From: CAYZZA01 sp964482685
GTDB taxonomy: Bacteria; Bacillota; Bacilli; Lactobacillales; Carnobacteriaceae_A
Assembly (NCBI GenBank): GCA_964482685.1
Contig: CAYZZA010000012.1
Location: forward strand, 1-30,933
Length of the DNA stretch: 30,933 nucleotides
Direction of reading: 5' to 3'
The position numbers and the translations under genes were made by a program. Shown in pieces: positions 24,150 to 30,933 of the stretch; within the stretch, counting starts at the first letter, position 1, and the number at the start of each line of letters is the position of its first letter. Under the pieces are notes generated by a model, which was given only the letters and a program-made list of their open reading frames with translations, had not been told where the DNA came from and did no database searches.

Positions 24150-24166
24150 TTTAGGGTAACCTTAAT
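24150..24166 (+). promoter_or_regulatory. DtxR/MntR-family operator-like palindrome
   Basis: TTTAGGGTAACCTTAAT is an imperfect palindrome centred on TTAGG and CCTTAA, resembling sites bound by manganese-responsive DtxR-family repressors (MntR, ScaR, EfaR types). It lies just after a possible -10 and 62 bp before a metal transporter operon. CCTAA (about 24113) and TTAGG (about 24129) further upstream may be extra half-sites. The match is by eye. Confidence 0.6.
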
Positions 24167-24227
24167 CATGTGAAACACGGACAAACTATCAAAAATAAAA
24201 CTAACAATAAGAAAGAAGAGGAAGCGA

Positions 24228-25166
24228 ATGAAGATGAAAAAATATATTGGTCTCAGTATGGTGGCGGGGGTTCTTTTAGTGGCAGGGTGTAGCACCGGCA
24301 CAACAGAAGAAGAAACAAGCGACAATGGAAAAATGAGTGTCGTGGCAACGACCACCATGATTGCAGATTTGGTTGATGTTATCGGAGGAGACAAAGTAGA
24401 AATTGAAGGACTTATGGGACCCGGTGTGGATCCACATGGGTACCAAGCAACGGCTTCTGACGTGACAAAAATGACGAAAGCAGATATTGTGGCTTATAAC
24501 GGGATTCACTTAGAAGGAAAAATGGGGGATATCTTTGAAGAGCTAGGCAAGCAAGACAAAACTGTTTTTGTGATTGAAGAAAGCATCAACCAAGAAGAGT
24601 TGCTTGCTTCCGAAGATGCTTCATTGGCGTTTGACCCACATATTTGGTTTAGCGTAGATCACTGGAAAACAGCATCTAATTATATTACAGATGAGCTGAG
24701 CGCCGTAGATAGCGAAAACAAAGATTTCTATGAAAAAAATAACGAAGAATACCAAAAAGAATTGGATGAATTGGCCACATACATTGAAGCCCGCGTGGAA
24801 GAAGTACCAGAAAACAGTCGTTTTCTTGTGACGGCACACGATGCGTTTCATTATTTTGGGGAACAATTTGGTTTTGAGGTTGTTGGTCTCCAAGGGTTAA
24901 ATACACAAGCTGAAGCAGGTACAAAAGATGTGAGTGACTTGGCACAATTTGTTGTGGACCATGAAATCAAAGCTATCTTTATTGAAAGTTCTGTTCCTAC
25001 AAAAACAGTGGAATCCTTGCAAGCAGCAGTCAAGCAAAAAGGATGGGACGTTGCTATTGGTGGGGAGTTGTACTCGGATGCACTCGGAGACAAAGAAAAC
25101 GATGCGGAGACTTACTTGAAGATGTACCGCGCAAATATTGACACGATTGTCGATGCACTCAAATAA
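24228..25166 (+). CDS. mntA: Manganese/zinc ABC transporter substrate-binding lipoprotein
   Basis: The 312-aa lipoprotein has a signal peptide with lipobox LVAGC (lipidated Cys21). It matches the cluster A-I (TroA/MntA/PsaA) family: VDPHGYQATASDV (H70), FDPHIWF (H138), TAHDAFHYF (H204) and GGELYSDALG (D284) are the expected metal ligands. The third ligand is His, as in TroA and Bacillus MntA, not Glu as in PsaA. There is no His-rich loop of ZnuA type, which favours manganese, though zinc cannot be excluded. AGAGG lies 6 nt before the first ATG. It heads a four-gene operon behind a DtxR-like operator. Confidence 0.92.
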   Translation: MKMKKYIGLSMVAGVLLVAGCSTGTTEEETSDNGKMSVVATTTMIADLVDVIGGDKVEIEGLMGPGVDPHGYQATASDVTKMTKADIVAYNGIHLEGKMGDIFEELGKQDKTVFVIEESINQEELLASEDASLAFDPHIWFSVDHWKTASNYITDELSAVDSENKDFYEKNNEEYQKELDELATYIEARVEEVPENSRFLVTAHDAFHYFGEQFGFEVVGLQGLNTQAEAGTKDVSDLAQFVVDHEIKAIFIESSVPTKTVESLQAAVKQKGWDVAIGGELYSDALGDKENDAETYLKMYRANIDTIVDALK

Positions 25167-25185
25167 AGAAAGGAGCATCGCTTGG

Positions 25186-25941
25186 ATGACACAGACACAT
25201 GCAATTGATATCAACCAATTAACTGTTGCTTACCAATCTGTTCCAGTCTTATGGGACATTACCGTAGGCTTCAAAAAAGGCACCTTAACTGCAATCATTG
25301 GACCAAACGGAGCCGGAAAATCAACTTTGATCAAATCGATGTTGAATTTTATTAAACCTGTCGCAGGAAGCGTCACGTTTTCAACAGAACCAAGCGAACA
25401 AGCGACGTATGGACACATCAAACAAAAAATTGCCTACGTGCCTCAAAATAGTTCAGTAGATTGGGACTTTCCAACGACTGTGTTGGATGTAGTCACAATG
25501 GGACGTTACGGTCACTTAGGTTGGTTTAAACGTCCAAAGAAAAAAGACATTGAGATTTCAGAAGAGATGCTTGCAAAAGTAGGCATGCCCACCTTTGCGG
25601 ATAGACAAATTAGTCAACTGTCAGGGGGACAACGCCAACGTGTGTTTCTTGCACGGGCATTGGCACAAGAGGCAGAAATTTATATTTTAGATGAGCCTCT
25701 TGCTGGAGTAGACATGAAAACAGAACGCGTCATTATGCAGTTGCTACGCAATCTTGTTCTGGAAGGAAAAAGCGTTATTGTCGTCCACCATGATTTGCAA
25801 ACAGTGGAAGAATATTTTGATGACGTGGTCTTTATCAACAAAGAAGTGGTCGCACATGGTTCTGTGGCGACCGCCTTTACAGAAGACAATATTGAAAAAA
25901 CATACCGTAAAGATCGAAATCTTGGAGAAAGGAGTGTGTAA
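25186..25941 (+). CDS. mntB: Manganese/zinc ABC transporter ATP-binding protein
   Basis: The 251-aa ATPase has Walker A GPNGAGKST (39-47), the Q-loop YVPQNSSVDWDFP (typical of Mn/Zn importers), signature LSGGQRQRVFLARAL, Walker B IYILDEPLAGVD and the H-loop VVHHD. It powers uptake with the two membrane proteins that follow. The frame is open from 25138, inside the previous gene, but the ATG at 25186 has AAAGGAG about 10 nt upstream, after the mntA stop. Gap to mntA is 19 bp and to mntC 5 bp. Confidence 0.94.
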   Translation: MTQTHAIDINQLTVAYQSVPVLWDITVGFKKGTLTAIIGPNGAGKSTLIKSMLNFIKPVAGSVTFSTEPSEQATYGHIKQKIAYVPQNSSVDWDFPTTVLDVVTMGRYGHLGWFKRPKKKDIEISEEMLAKVGMPTFADRQISQLSGGQRQRVFLARALAQEAEIYILDEPLAGVDMKTERVIMQLLRNLVLEGKSVIVVHHDLQTVEEYFDDVVFINKEVVAHGSVATAFTEDNIEKTYRKDRNLGERSV

Positions 25942-25946
25942 CCTAT

Positions 25947-26882
25947 ATGGATGCACTGAAACTTCTTCTTAGTGATTATACGTTTCAAATCGTCGCGTTA
26001 GGAACTGGCTTTTTAGGCCTCTTAAGTGGCGTCATTGGCACCTATGCAACCTTACGCAAACAAAGTTTGCTTGGAGATGCGCTGAGTCACGCAGCTCTAC
26101 CGGGTATAGGTCTTGCTTTTTTACTGATTGGAACAAAAGAATTGTCGGTGCTCTTAACAGGAGCTGCCATAAGTGGAATTATTGCGACCTTTTTGATTCA
26201 AGCTATGAACAAAAACGGCACAGTGAAGTTTGACAGTGCCTTGTCCATTATTTTGGCGAGTTTTTTTGGACTTGGATTGGTGATTTTAACTTACATTCAA
26301 GGAAAGGCCAATGCCAATCAAGCGGGTTTAGAGAAGTTTATTTATGGACAAGCGTCTTCGATGTTGCTTAGTGATGTCAAACTGATTGTGGGCATCGGTT
26401 CTGTGATGCTGATTTTAGTCATTGTGTTTTGGAAAGAATTAAAAGTTTTCACGTTTAATGAAGTGTTCGCGGAAACGTTGGGCTACTCGACCAAGTTTTT
26501 GCAATTTCTCCTATCCACGATGATTGTATTAACGGTTATTTTAGGGCTAGAAGCAGTAGGGGTTATCTTGATGAGTGCCTTGCTTATTGGACCTGCCGTT
26601 GCGGCTAGGCAGTGGTCTGACCGGTTGAGTGTGGTTGTTGTATTAGCGGGTTTGTTTGGCTTTTTATCCGGAACAATCGGTACCATCATTAGTTCCATAG
26701 GCAATCAAATCCCAACTGGTCCAACCATCGTCTTAGTGCTAAGCTTCTTTATTATAGTGAGCTTGTTCTTGTCACCTAAACGAGGGCTTCTCACAAAATG
26801 GCGCGCCCAACGAAAGCGTGAAAAAGAGTTTATGGAAAAAGTACGCAAAATTCCAGAAGGAGGCGTCGAGCATGTTAATTGA
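25947..26882 (+). CDS. mntC: Manganese/zinc ABC transporter permease (first)
   Basis: The 311-aa ABC-3 family membrane protein has about eight hydrophobic segments. TLRKQSLLGDALSHAALPGIGL near residue 35-55 and LEAVGVILMSALLIGPAVAARQW in the fifth quarter are family signatures. The C-terminal cytoplasmic tail is basic. AAAGGAG at the end of mntB serves as ribosome site. Its stop overlaps the start of the next permease by 11 nt. The SBP-ATPase-permease-permease order equals B. subtilis mntABCD, the basis for the names. Confidence 0.92.
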   Translation: MDALKLLLSDYTFQIVALGTGFLGLLSGVIGTYATLRKQSLLGDALSHAALPGIGLAFLLIGTKELSVLLTGAAISGIIATFLIQAMNKNGTVKFDSALSIILASFFGLGLVILTYIQGKANANQAGLEKFIYGQASSMLLSDVKLIVGIGSVMLILVIVFWKELKVFTFNEVFAETLGYSTKFLQFLLSTMIVLTVILGLEAVGVILMSALLIGPAVAARQWSDRLSVVVVLAGLFGFLSGTIGTIISSIGNQIPTGPTIVLVLSFFIIVSLFLSPKRGLLTKWRAQRKREKEFMEKVRKIPEGGVEHVN

Positions 26883-27780
26883 AATTCACTTAATTGCGGC
26901 CGTAGTAGCGATTGCTTGTGCGCTTCCAGGAATCTTTTTGGTCTTACGAGGCACCACCATGTTGTCAGATGCGATCACGCATACGGTGTTGTTAGGGATC
27001 GTCCTTGCCTTTTTTGTAACGGATGATTTAAACTCTCCGCTCCTCTTAGTAGGGGCAACGTTGACAGGAGTGGCAACTGTATGGGTCATTGAAGCGTTGC
27101 AGCAAACAAAATTGTTGTCAAACGACGCTGCCATCGGCGTTGTGTTTCCGTTGTTTTTTAGTATAGCGATTATTTTGATTACTCGTTACGCAGGCAGTGT
27201 GCACTTAGATACAGACTCTGTGTTAATGGGAGAGTTGGCCTTTGCACCATTTAAGCGGGCCATTTTGTTTGGACGGGACATCGGTCCTCTTTCTTTGTGG
27301 ACGATGTTAGGTATTTTACTTTTAAATGCAGGGGCACTTGTCTTGTTTTACAAAGAAATTAAAATCACTACATTTGATGCGGCGTTTGCTGCAGCGTTAG
27401 GATTTTCTCCTGTCTTGCTTCATTATGGATTGATGACGCTCGTCTCCTTAACAGCCGTTGGGGCGTATGATTCTGTTGGATCCGTTCTTGTCGTAGGCTT
27501 TATGGTTGGCCCCGCACTAACAGGGTATTTAATGACGAATCAATTGAAACACATGATCTGGGTAACCATTGTGGCTGCGTTAGTGAATAGCTTTGTTGGA
27601 ATTCAACTGGCATTTTCTATCGACACGTCTCTTGTTGGGATGATTGCAGTTGTGACCGGTATTACATGTCTCATTGCGTTTGTTGTGTCACCTTCAAAAG
27701 GGTTGATCCAATCGCTACGTTCACGTCAACAAAATAAACGAGACTTTGATGCATATATGTCTAAAAAGAATTTCCAATAA
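26872..27780 (+). CDS. mntD: Manganese/zinc ABC transporter permease (second)
   Basis: The 302-aa ABC-3 family permease is a paralogue of the preceding gene: LRGTTMLSDAITHTVLLGIVLAF near the N-terminus and AVGAYDSVGSVLVVGFMVGPALTGYL later. Together they form the heteromeric channel. The frame is open from 26818, but the ATG at 26872 has GAAGGAGG 8 nt upstream and begins at the first membrane segment. A strong terminator about 100 bp downstream ends the operon. Confidence 0.92.
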   Translation: MLIEIHLIAAVVAIACALPGIFLVLRGTTMLSDAITHTVLLGIVLAFFVTDDLNSPLLLVGATLTGVATVWVIEALQQTKLLSNDAAIGVVFPLFFSIAIILITRYAGSVHLDTDSVLMGELAFAPFKRAILFGRDIGPLSLWTMLGILLLNAGALVLFYKEIKITTFDAAFAAALGFSPVLLHYGLMTLVSLTAVGAYDSVGSVLVVGFMVGPALTGYLMTNQLKHMIWVTIVAALVNSFVGIQLAFSIDTSLVGMIAVVTGITCLIAFVVSPSKGLIQSLRSRQQNKRDFDAYMSKKNFQ

Positions 27781-27881
27781 AAGAGTACCTTGCCTAAACA
27801 AGTCTATCACTGTTTCTGGCATCTGAATAGAAACTGTTCAGCATTTGAATTGAGTCGATTAAATGGAAAATAAAATAAAAG

Positions 27882-27927
27882 CTAAAAAGCGTGCACCTTC
27901 CGTCAATGGGAAGTGTACGCTTTTTAG
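27882..27927. terminator. Terminator after the metal ABC operon
   Basis: CTAAAAAGCGTGCACCTTCC pairs with GGGAAGTGTACGCTTTTTAG (one G-T pair) around a short loop, then T-rich text. It lies between convergent genes and can work both ways. Confidence 0.92.
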
Positions 27928-27985
27928 TCTTGTCGAATTTTATCTACTTTTCTTTCATATAGAGCAAGCCGGATAAAGCGGCAGT

Positions 27986-28633
27986 TTAGACAATACCCGC
28001 TTTTGTCGCTGCTTTTTTGAGCACTTCTTCTAAGACGATTTGAGGCTGGGCACCACGAATGGTCGTGTCGTGAATCAAGAAATGAGGGACACCTCGTAGG
28101 CCATGTGTGATGGCCAATTCTCTATCTCGTTTAAATTGGTCTGCATAAGCATGTGGGTTTTCAGCAACAGCACGGACTTCTTTTTCGTCTAAGCCAATGT
28201 CACGTGCCAATTGCACGAGTACTTCAGTATCTACAAGAAAAAGATTGTCTGTAAAAATAGCATGAAAGGCACGTTCTTGAAATTCACGTCCTTTGCCTTT
28301 TTCAGCCGCATACATGGCGATACTGTGCGCTTTATGGGTGTCTTGTGCAAGCATGTTGTCCCAATTGAATGCCAAGCCTAAGCGTCTGGCTCGTTCGGTA
28401 ATGGATGCAAACGATTCTTTGACGCTTGCGATTGGTTTATTTGTTTTTTGAGCATACTCTTCCATCATTGTTAGGGTCGGTTCTTTAAGGCCATTTGGTC
28501 GCAATTCATAGGCGTGGTACGTAATCTCTACGTCTTTTTCCAACCCTGATGCGGCGAGAGCATTATCAAATTCACGCTTTCCCATGTAACAAAACGGACA
28601 GACAAAATCAGACCAAATCTCAATTTTTAGCAA
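27986..28633 (-). CDS. DsbA family oxidoreductase, FrnE-like
   Basis: The 215-aa thioredoxin-fold protein has CPFC at residues 12-15 (DFVCPFCYMGK), a helical insertion, and the cis-Pro loop GVPHFL. There is no signal peptide, so it acts in the cytoplasm. It resembles FrnE and 2-hydroxychromene-2-carboxylate isomerase-like DsbA proteins, linked to thiol-disulfide exchange and oxidative stress. The start is TTG at 28633, 8 nt after GAGGAGG; the frame runs 12 codons further without such a site. It is convergent with mntD. Confidence 0.9.
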   Translation of the reverse strand: MLKIEIWSDFVCPFCYMGKREFDNALAASGLEKDVEITYHAYELRPNGLKEPTLTMMEEYAQKTNKPIASVKESFASITERARRLGLAFNWDNMLAQDTHKAHSIAMYAAEKGKGREFQERAFHAIFTDNLFLVDTEVLVQLARDIGLDEKEVRAVAENPHAYADQFKRDRELAITHGLRGVPHFLIHDTTIRGAQPQIVLEEVLKKAATKAGIV

Positions 28634-28782
28634 ATATAGTTCCTCCTCTAATAGTCCTATCTCGTACAAGTAAACAACAAAATAGGGTATATACTTATTT
28701 ATTGTTAGTAGACTACATGTACAAGAATGGAGGTTTCTTCCGTAAAAGTCAAGCCTTCCTATCTAAATAAAATGCATATTTA

Positions 28783-28802
28783 AGCCAAGTATCTTCTTGG
28801 CT
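28783..28802. other. Small perfect hairpin
   Basis: AGCCAAG and CTTGGCT pair over 7 bp around TATCTT. No adequate T run follows on either strand. Role unknown. Confidence 0.45.
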
Positions 28803-28950
28803 ATCTCACTATGATAGAACGAAGTTAGTTCTTGATTCTCCTTTTCTAGATGCATATCTGTTTGGACTGTACGTGTCTAAAGGTATACTAGAAAGAAGAA
28901 GTTAATTAGAAAACATATAAAAAAGACAAGGAATGAGTAAAAATCCAAAA

Positions 28951-29040
28951 ATGTATAGGTTGATGACAGTGGGTGTGTTTGTGGGTACCTCGCATCGAGA
29001 GCCTACACAAACATCCCGATTGATGTTTTGGTGTATAGGT
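28951..29040. other. Long imperfect hairpin flanked by a 9-bp direct repeat
   Basis: TGTATAGGT occurs at 28952-28960 and 29032-29040. Between them TGTTTGTG (28976-28983) pairs with CACAAACA (29006-29013), with an inner CTCG/CGAG stem and outer GGG/CCC. It could be the fold of a non-coding RNA or the remnant of a small mobile element with target duplication. The TATACT at 28884-28889 would transcribe it rightward. Confidence 0.45.
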
Positions 29041-29149
29041 CTGTTGAGCTTTTAGTTGCATTCCATACTGAAAATTTGATTTATGCAGGTTAATTTATGC
29101 ACATAACAAATCATGATACATAAAAAAGTAGAGTTCTTACATATAAATA

Positions 29150-29164
29150 AGTACAGCCTGTACT
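29150..29164 (+). promoter_or_regulatory. Palindrome next to a possible -10, upstream of the DUF975 gene
   Basis: AGTACAG, C, CTGTACT is a perfect inverted repeat. TATAAA at 29142-29147 lies 2 bp before it, so a bound repressor would cover the transcription start. The -35 is not evident. The regulator is unknown. Confidence 0.45.
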
Positions 29165-29240
29165 GGATGAGCACAAAAAATAAAAGGAAAAAAATAAACA
29201 GATCAAAAGGAAAAACAAAGACGAAAGGATTGAAAAAATA

Positions 29241-29975
29241 ATGAAAAGTAGACGTGAATTAAAAGAAGAAGCCAAAAACTTGTTACGTGGGAGATGGAAA
29301 GAGGCCATTTTGTTAAACTTAGTTCCAGTTTTGATTGGAATTGGTGTGACAGTGATTGCACTTCTTGGCTTATTTTTATTTGAGCAACGAACAGGTATGG
29401 TGTCTAACATGACAACGAATGCACAGAATTATGACAGCTCTCCGTCTGGAAATATCGCCAACACAGGATTGAATCTTTTAGCCGCTTTTTTAACAATTGG
29501 AATTTCGTTTACCTTCTTGGATTGGTTACGGAATCCTGAAATGACAATTCATCCGTTTAGTGATGCTTTTCAAGTATTTAAAAAGGATTACCTAATAGGT
29601 ACCTTTTTGGTTTTTGCACTCACTGCTTTCTTTACTGCTTTGTGGAGTTTATTGTTTATTATTCCAGGCATTATAAAATCTGTCGCATATTCCCAAGCGT
29701 ATTTTATTTATAAAGATCGTCAAGATACTGCAAGAGGTGAAAAAGTTTCAGCATTGGATTGTATAACAGCTAGCAAAGAATTAATGAAAGGACACAAATG
29801 GGAGTTTTTCGTCCTTCAGTTGAGCTTTTTGGGATGGGGAGTATTAAGCGTCTTGTCTTTAGGGATTGGTTTGTTGTGGTTAAATCCATATACAAATGCG
29901 ACATACGCAGCATTTTACAAAAACCTTTCTGAAGAGAACCGTTTCAATAAACCAGAACCTGTGTTTGTCGAGTAA
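29241..29975 (+). CDS. DUF975 family membrane protein
   Basis: The 244-aa protein begins MKSRRELKEEAKNLLRGRWKEA, the family opening, then has five or so membrane segments (about 22-45, 70-92, 115-150, 190-215). The motif LFIIPGIIKSVAYSQAYFIYKD and the C-terminal YTNATYAAFYKNL are typical of DUF975. Function is unknown; members are common in Lactobacillales and Clostridia. GAAAGGA precedes the ATG with somewhat long spacing. The next gene follows by 35 bp, so an operon is likely. Confidence 0.88.
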   Translation: MKSRRELKEEAKNLLRGRWKEAILLNLVPVLIGIGVTVIALLGLFLFEQRTGMVSNMTTNAQNYDSSPSGNIANTGLNLLAAFLTIGISFTFLDWLRNPEMTIHPFSDAFQVFKKDYLIGTFLVFALTAFFTALWSLLFIIPGIIKSVAYSQAYFIYKDRQDTARGEKVSALDCITASKELMKGHKWEFFVLQLSFLGWGVLSVLSLGIGLLWLNPYTNATYAAFYKNLSEENRFNKPEPVFVE

Positions 29976-30010
29976 CAGAGACGATACAACCATGGAAAGA
30001 GGTGAAGACA

Positions 30011-30292
30011 ATGGATACAAATTCCAAATACGAAAGAGCAAAAAAAAGAGTAGCAGCCCTGAGAGGGTTTTATACGCATGCGGCTATTTACGTCCTCGTC
30101 AATCTGATGTTGATTGCATCCAACTTGCTTGTTTCGCCTGAAGACATTTGGTTTATCTATCCTCTTTTTGGATGGGGAATTGGATTGGCTGGACATTATA
30201 TATCTGTCTATTTTGGAGGCACATGGGGTTCAGCATGGGAAGATAAGAAAATAAAAGAATTGATGGAAAAGGAAGACCAAGAAAACAAGTGA
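30011..30292 (+). CDS. 2TM domain protein
   Basis: The 93-aa protein has a basic N-terminal helix (YERAKKRVAALRGFYTHAAIYV), two membrane segments (about 25-42 and 50-68), WGIGLAGHYISVY and an acidic/basic C-terminus, as in the 2TM domain family found alone or fused to histidine kinases and regulators. Role unknown. The frame extends to a GTG at 30002, but the ATG at 30011 follows AGAGGTG at normal spacing. Its stop overlaps the next start (GTGA). Confidence 0.85.
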   Translation: MDTNSKYERAKKRVAALRGFYTHAAIYVLVNLMLIASNLLVSPEDIWFIYPLFGWGIGLAGHYISVYFGGTWGSAWEDKKIKELMEKEDQENK

Positions 30293-30933
30293 ACAATGTA
30301 GAAAAAAGGCGTCGTTTGCTAAACAAGTTAGAAAAAGAGATGCCATTGAATCCTACAGAACAGAAACAGAATAAAGAGAAGAGAGAGATGAGTTTTTACC
30401 AAAAAAACAAAAAAGAAATTCAAACCCTGCACCTCTTGTCACAAATTGTTGGAAAGGTAAAGTTGGAGTATGCGGTACAAGAACCTCAGTGGGCCCACAT
30501 TATTCTAGACATCACTCCGCGTGGTTTTTCAACGGGGCTTTTGATAGCAGACAAGGTTCCTTTTGAGATTACGGTCGATTTAATCAAGCATGTGATTGTC
30601 ATTCAAACAAAAGAAGCAGAAGCAGAGATTCAACTAAAAAATGGACGATCCATTCAAACGTATTACCGTACGCTGATGGATGAAGCAAAACGCGTAGGTG
30701 TTCCCTTGTCTATTCAAACAAATCCACAAGAGATGGACTGGAATGTTCCTTTTGAAGAAGACACACATCACCATCATTATGATGAAGCAATGGCACACGA
30801 GATGCTTCAATGGTTCCAATTTGCGTGGGATGTGGAACAGCACTTTATCGGCCCCCTTCGACAACGAAAAGTATACCCAGGTCTCTTTTGGGGTACGTTT
30901 GATGTCTCATGTATTCTTGTTTACAATGAATTG
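30289..30933 (+). CDS. DUF5996 family protein, 3' end cut off by the window
   Basis: 215 codons are open to the window edge. The text QTLHLLSQIVGKVKLE, ITPRGFSTGLL, FEITVDLIKHVIVI, WNVPFEEDTHHHHYD and GLFWGTFDVSC fits DUF5996, a family of unknown function with conserved Trp/His/Asp positions. GTG at 30289 overlaps the previous stop as GTGA, suggesting coupling, but it adds about 33 Lys/Glu-rich residues. An ATG at 30388 begins nearer the family N-terminus yet has only purine-rich AGAGAAGAGAG upstream. The start is therefore uncertain; the domain call is firm. Confidence 0.78.
   Translation, partial: MNNVEKRRRLLNKLEKEMPLNPTEQKQNKEKREMSFYQKNKKEIQTLHLLSQIVGKVKLEYAVQEPQWAHIILDITPRGFSTGLLIADKVPFEITVDLIKHVIVIQTKEAEAEIQLKNGRSIQTYYRTLMDEAKRVGVPLSIQTNPQEMDWNVPFEEDTHHHHYDEAMAHEMLQWFQFAWDVEQHFIGPLRQRKVYPGLFWGTFDVSCILVYNEL

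Larger units (their letters stand above)
23850..24227. other. Intergenic region before the metal ABC operon
   Basis: It contains the terminator-like hairpin at 23940-23994, then about 150 bp without clear features, then several TTAGG/CCTAA half-sites and the operator-like box at 24150-24166. A weak promoter TTGGAT-17-GATAAA (24120-24148) is possible. No coding frame is supported. Confidence 0.6.
28634..29240. other. Long intergenic region with several structured elements
   Basis: About 600 bp separate the DsbA-like gene (minus) from the DUF975 gene (plus). It contains a perfect 7-bp hairpin (28783-28802), a TATACT -10 at 28884-28889 with a weak upstream TTTGGA, the direct-repeat-flanked hairpin at 28951-29040, a TTTATGCA direct repeat near 29083-29102, and the palindrome at 29150-29164. 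No coding frame is supported; a small RNA or long leader is possible. Confidence 0.6.

Noticed and set aside
1..30933. CRISPR array, prophage or insertion sequence
   Set aside because: No regular repeat-spacer pattern, transposase, integrase or phage structural gene is seen on either strand.

Overview
The window is chromosomal DNA of a low-GC Gram-positive bacterium (Bacillota). Gene order and protein types suggest Lactobacillales, perhaps Carnobacteriaceae or a relative; this is inferred from family resemblance, since no search could be run. Supporting signs are the cdaA-cdaR-glmM operon, strong AGGAGG-type ribosome binding sites with many GTG/TTG starts, tRNA genes without encoded CCA, a CIRCE element before groESL, and an arrangement that echoes the Bacillus subtilis ydi region (tsaB, rimI, tsaD, ydiF-type ABC-F, rex, ydiK, ydiL, groES, groEL). 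It is draft sequence: a run of exactly 100 N lies at 17817-17916.

Layout. 1-383: the end of a tRNA cluster (Glu, Thr, Tyr, Gln) and its terminator. 410-3820: c-di-AMP synthase, its regulator and phosphoglucosamine mutase, ending in a terminator. 3866-7191: an HD phosphohydrolase, a YugP-type zinc membrane protease (minus) and a stand-alone type II galT. 7205-8810: an epimerase-like protein (minus) whose catalytic Lys position is Glu, then about 900 bp without a convincing gene but with a nested hairpin. 8811-11739: the overlapping tsaB, two RimI-type acetyltransferases and tsaD. 11840-13636: two genes each broken by a -1 frame change (an Hsp20 and an unknown C-terminally anchored protein), both with a canonical slippery heptamer at the junction. 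13754-16662: ABC-F ATPase (minus) and divergent rex. 16700-18881: DUF305 and DUF302 proteins, the gap, then ydiK and ydiL (minus). 19048-21336: groESL with promoter and CIRCE. 21492-23994: a UvrA2-type ABC protein behind an operator-like palindrome. 24150-27927: a Mn/Zn-type ABC importer (mntABCD order) with a DtxR/MntR-like box. 27986-28633: a FrnE/DsbA-like oxidoreductase (minus). 28634-29240: a structured intergenic region. 29241 to the end: DUF975, 2TM and DUF5996 proteins in a probable operon, the last cut by the window end.

Most of the window is housekeeping: cell-wall precursor supply under c-di-AMP control, t6A tRNA modification, redox sensing, protein folding and metal uptake. I see no phage, insertion sequence, CRISPR array or clear defence or toxin island. 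The observations most worth testing are the paired slippery-site frame breaks, the leader palindrome before the UvrA2-like gene, the structured intergenic segments at 8067-8121 and 28951-29040, and the contig edges that share 10 bases across the N gap.
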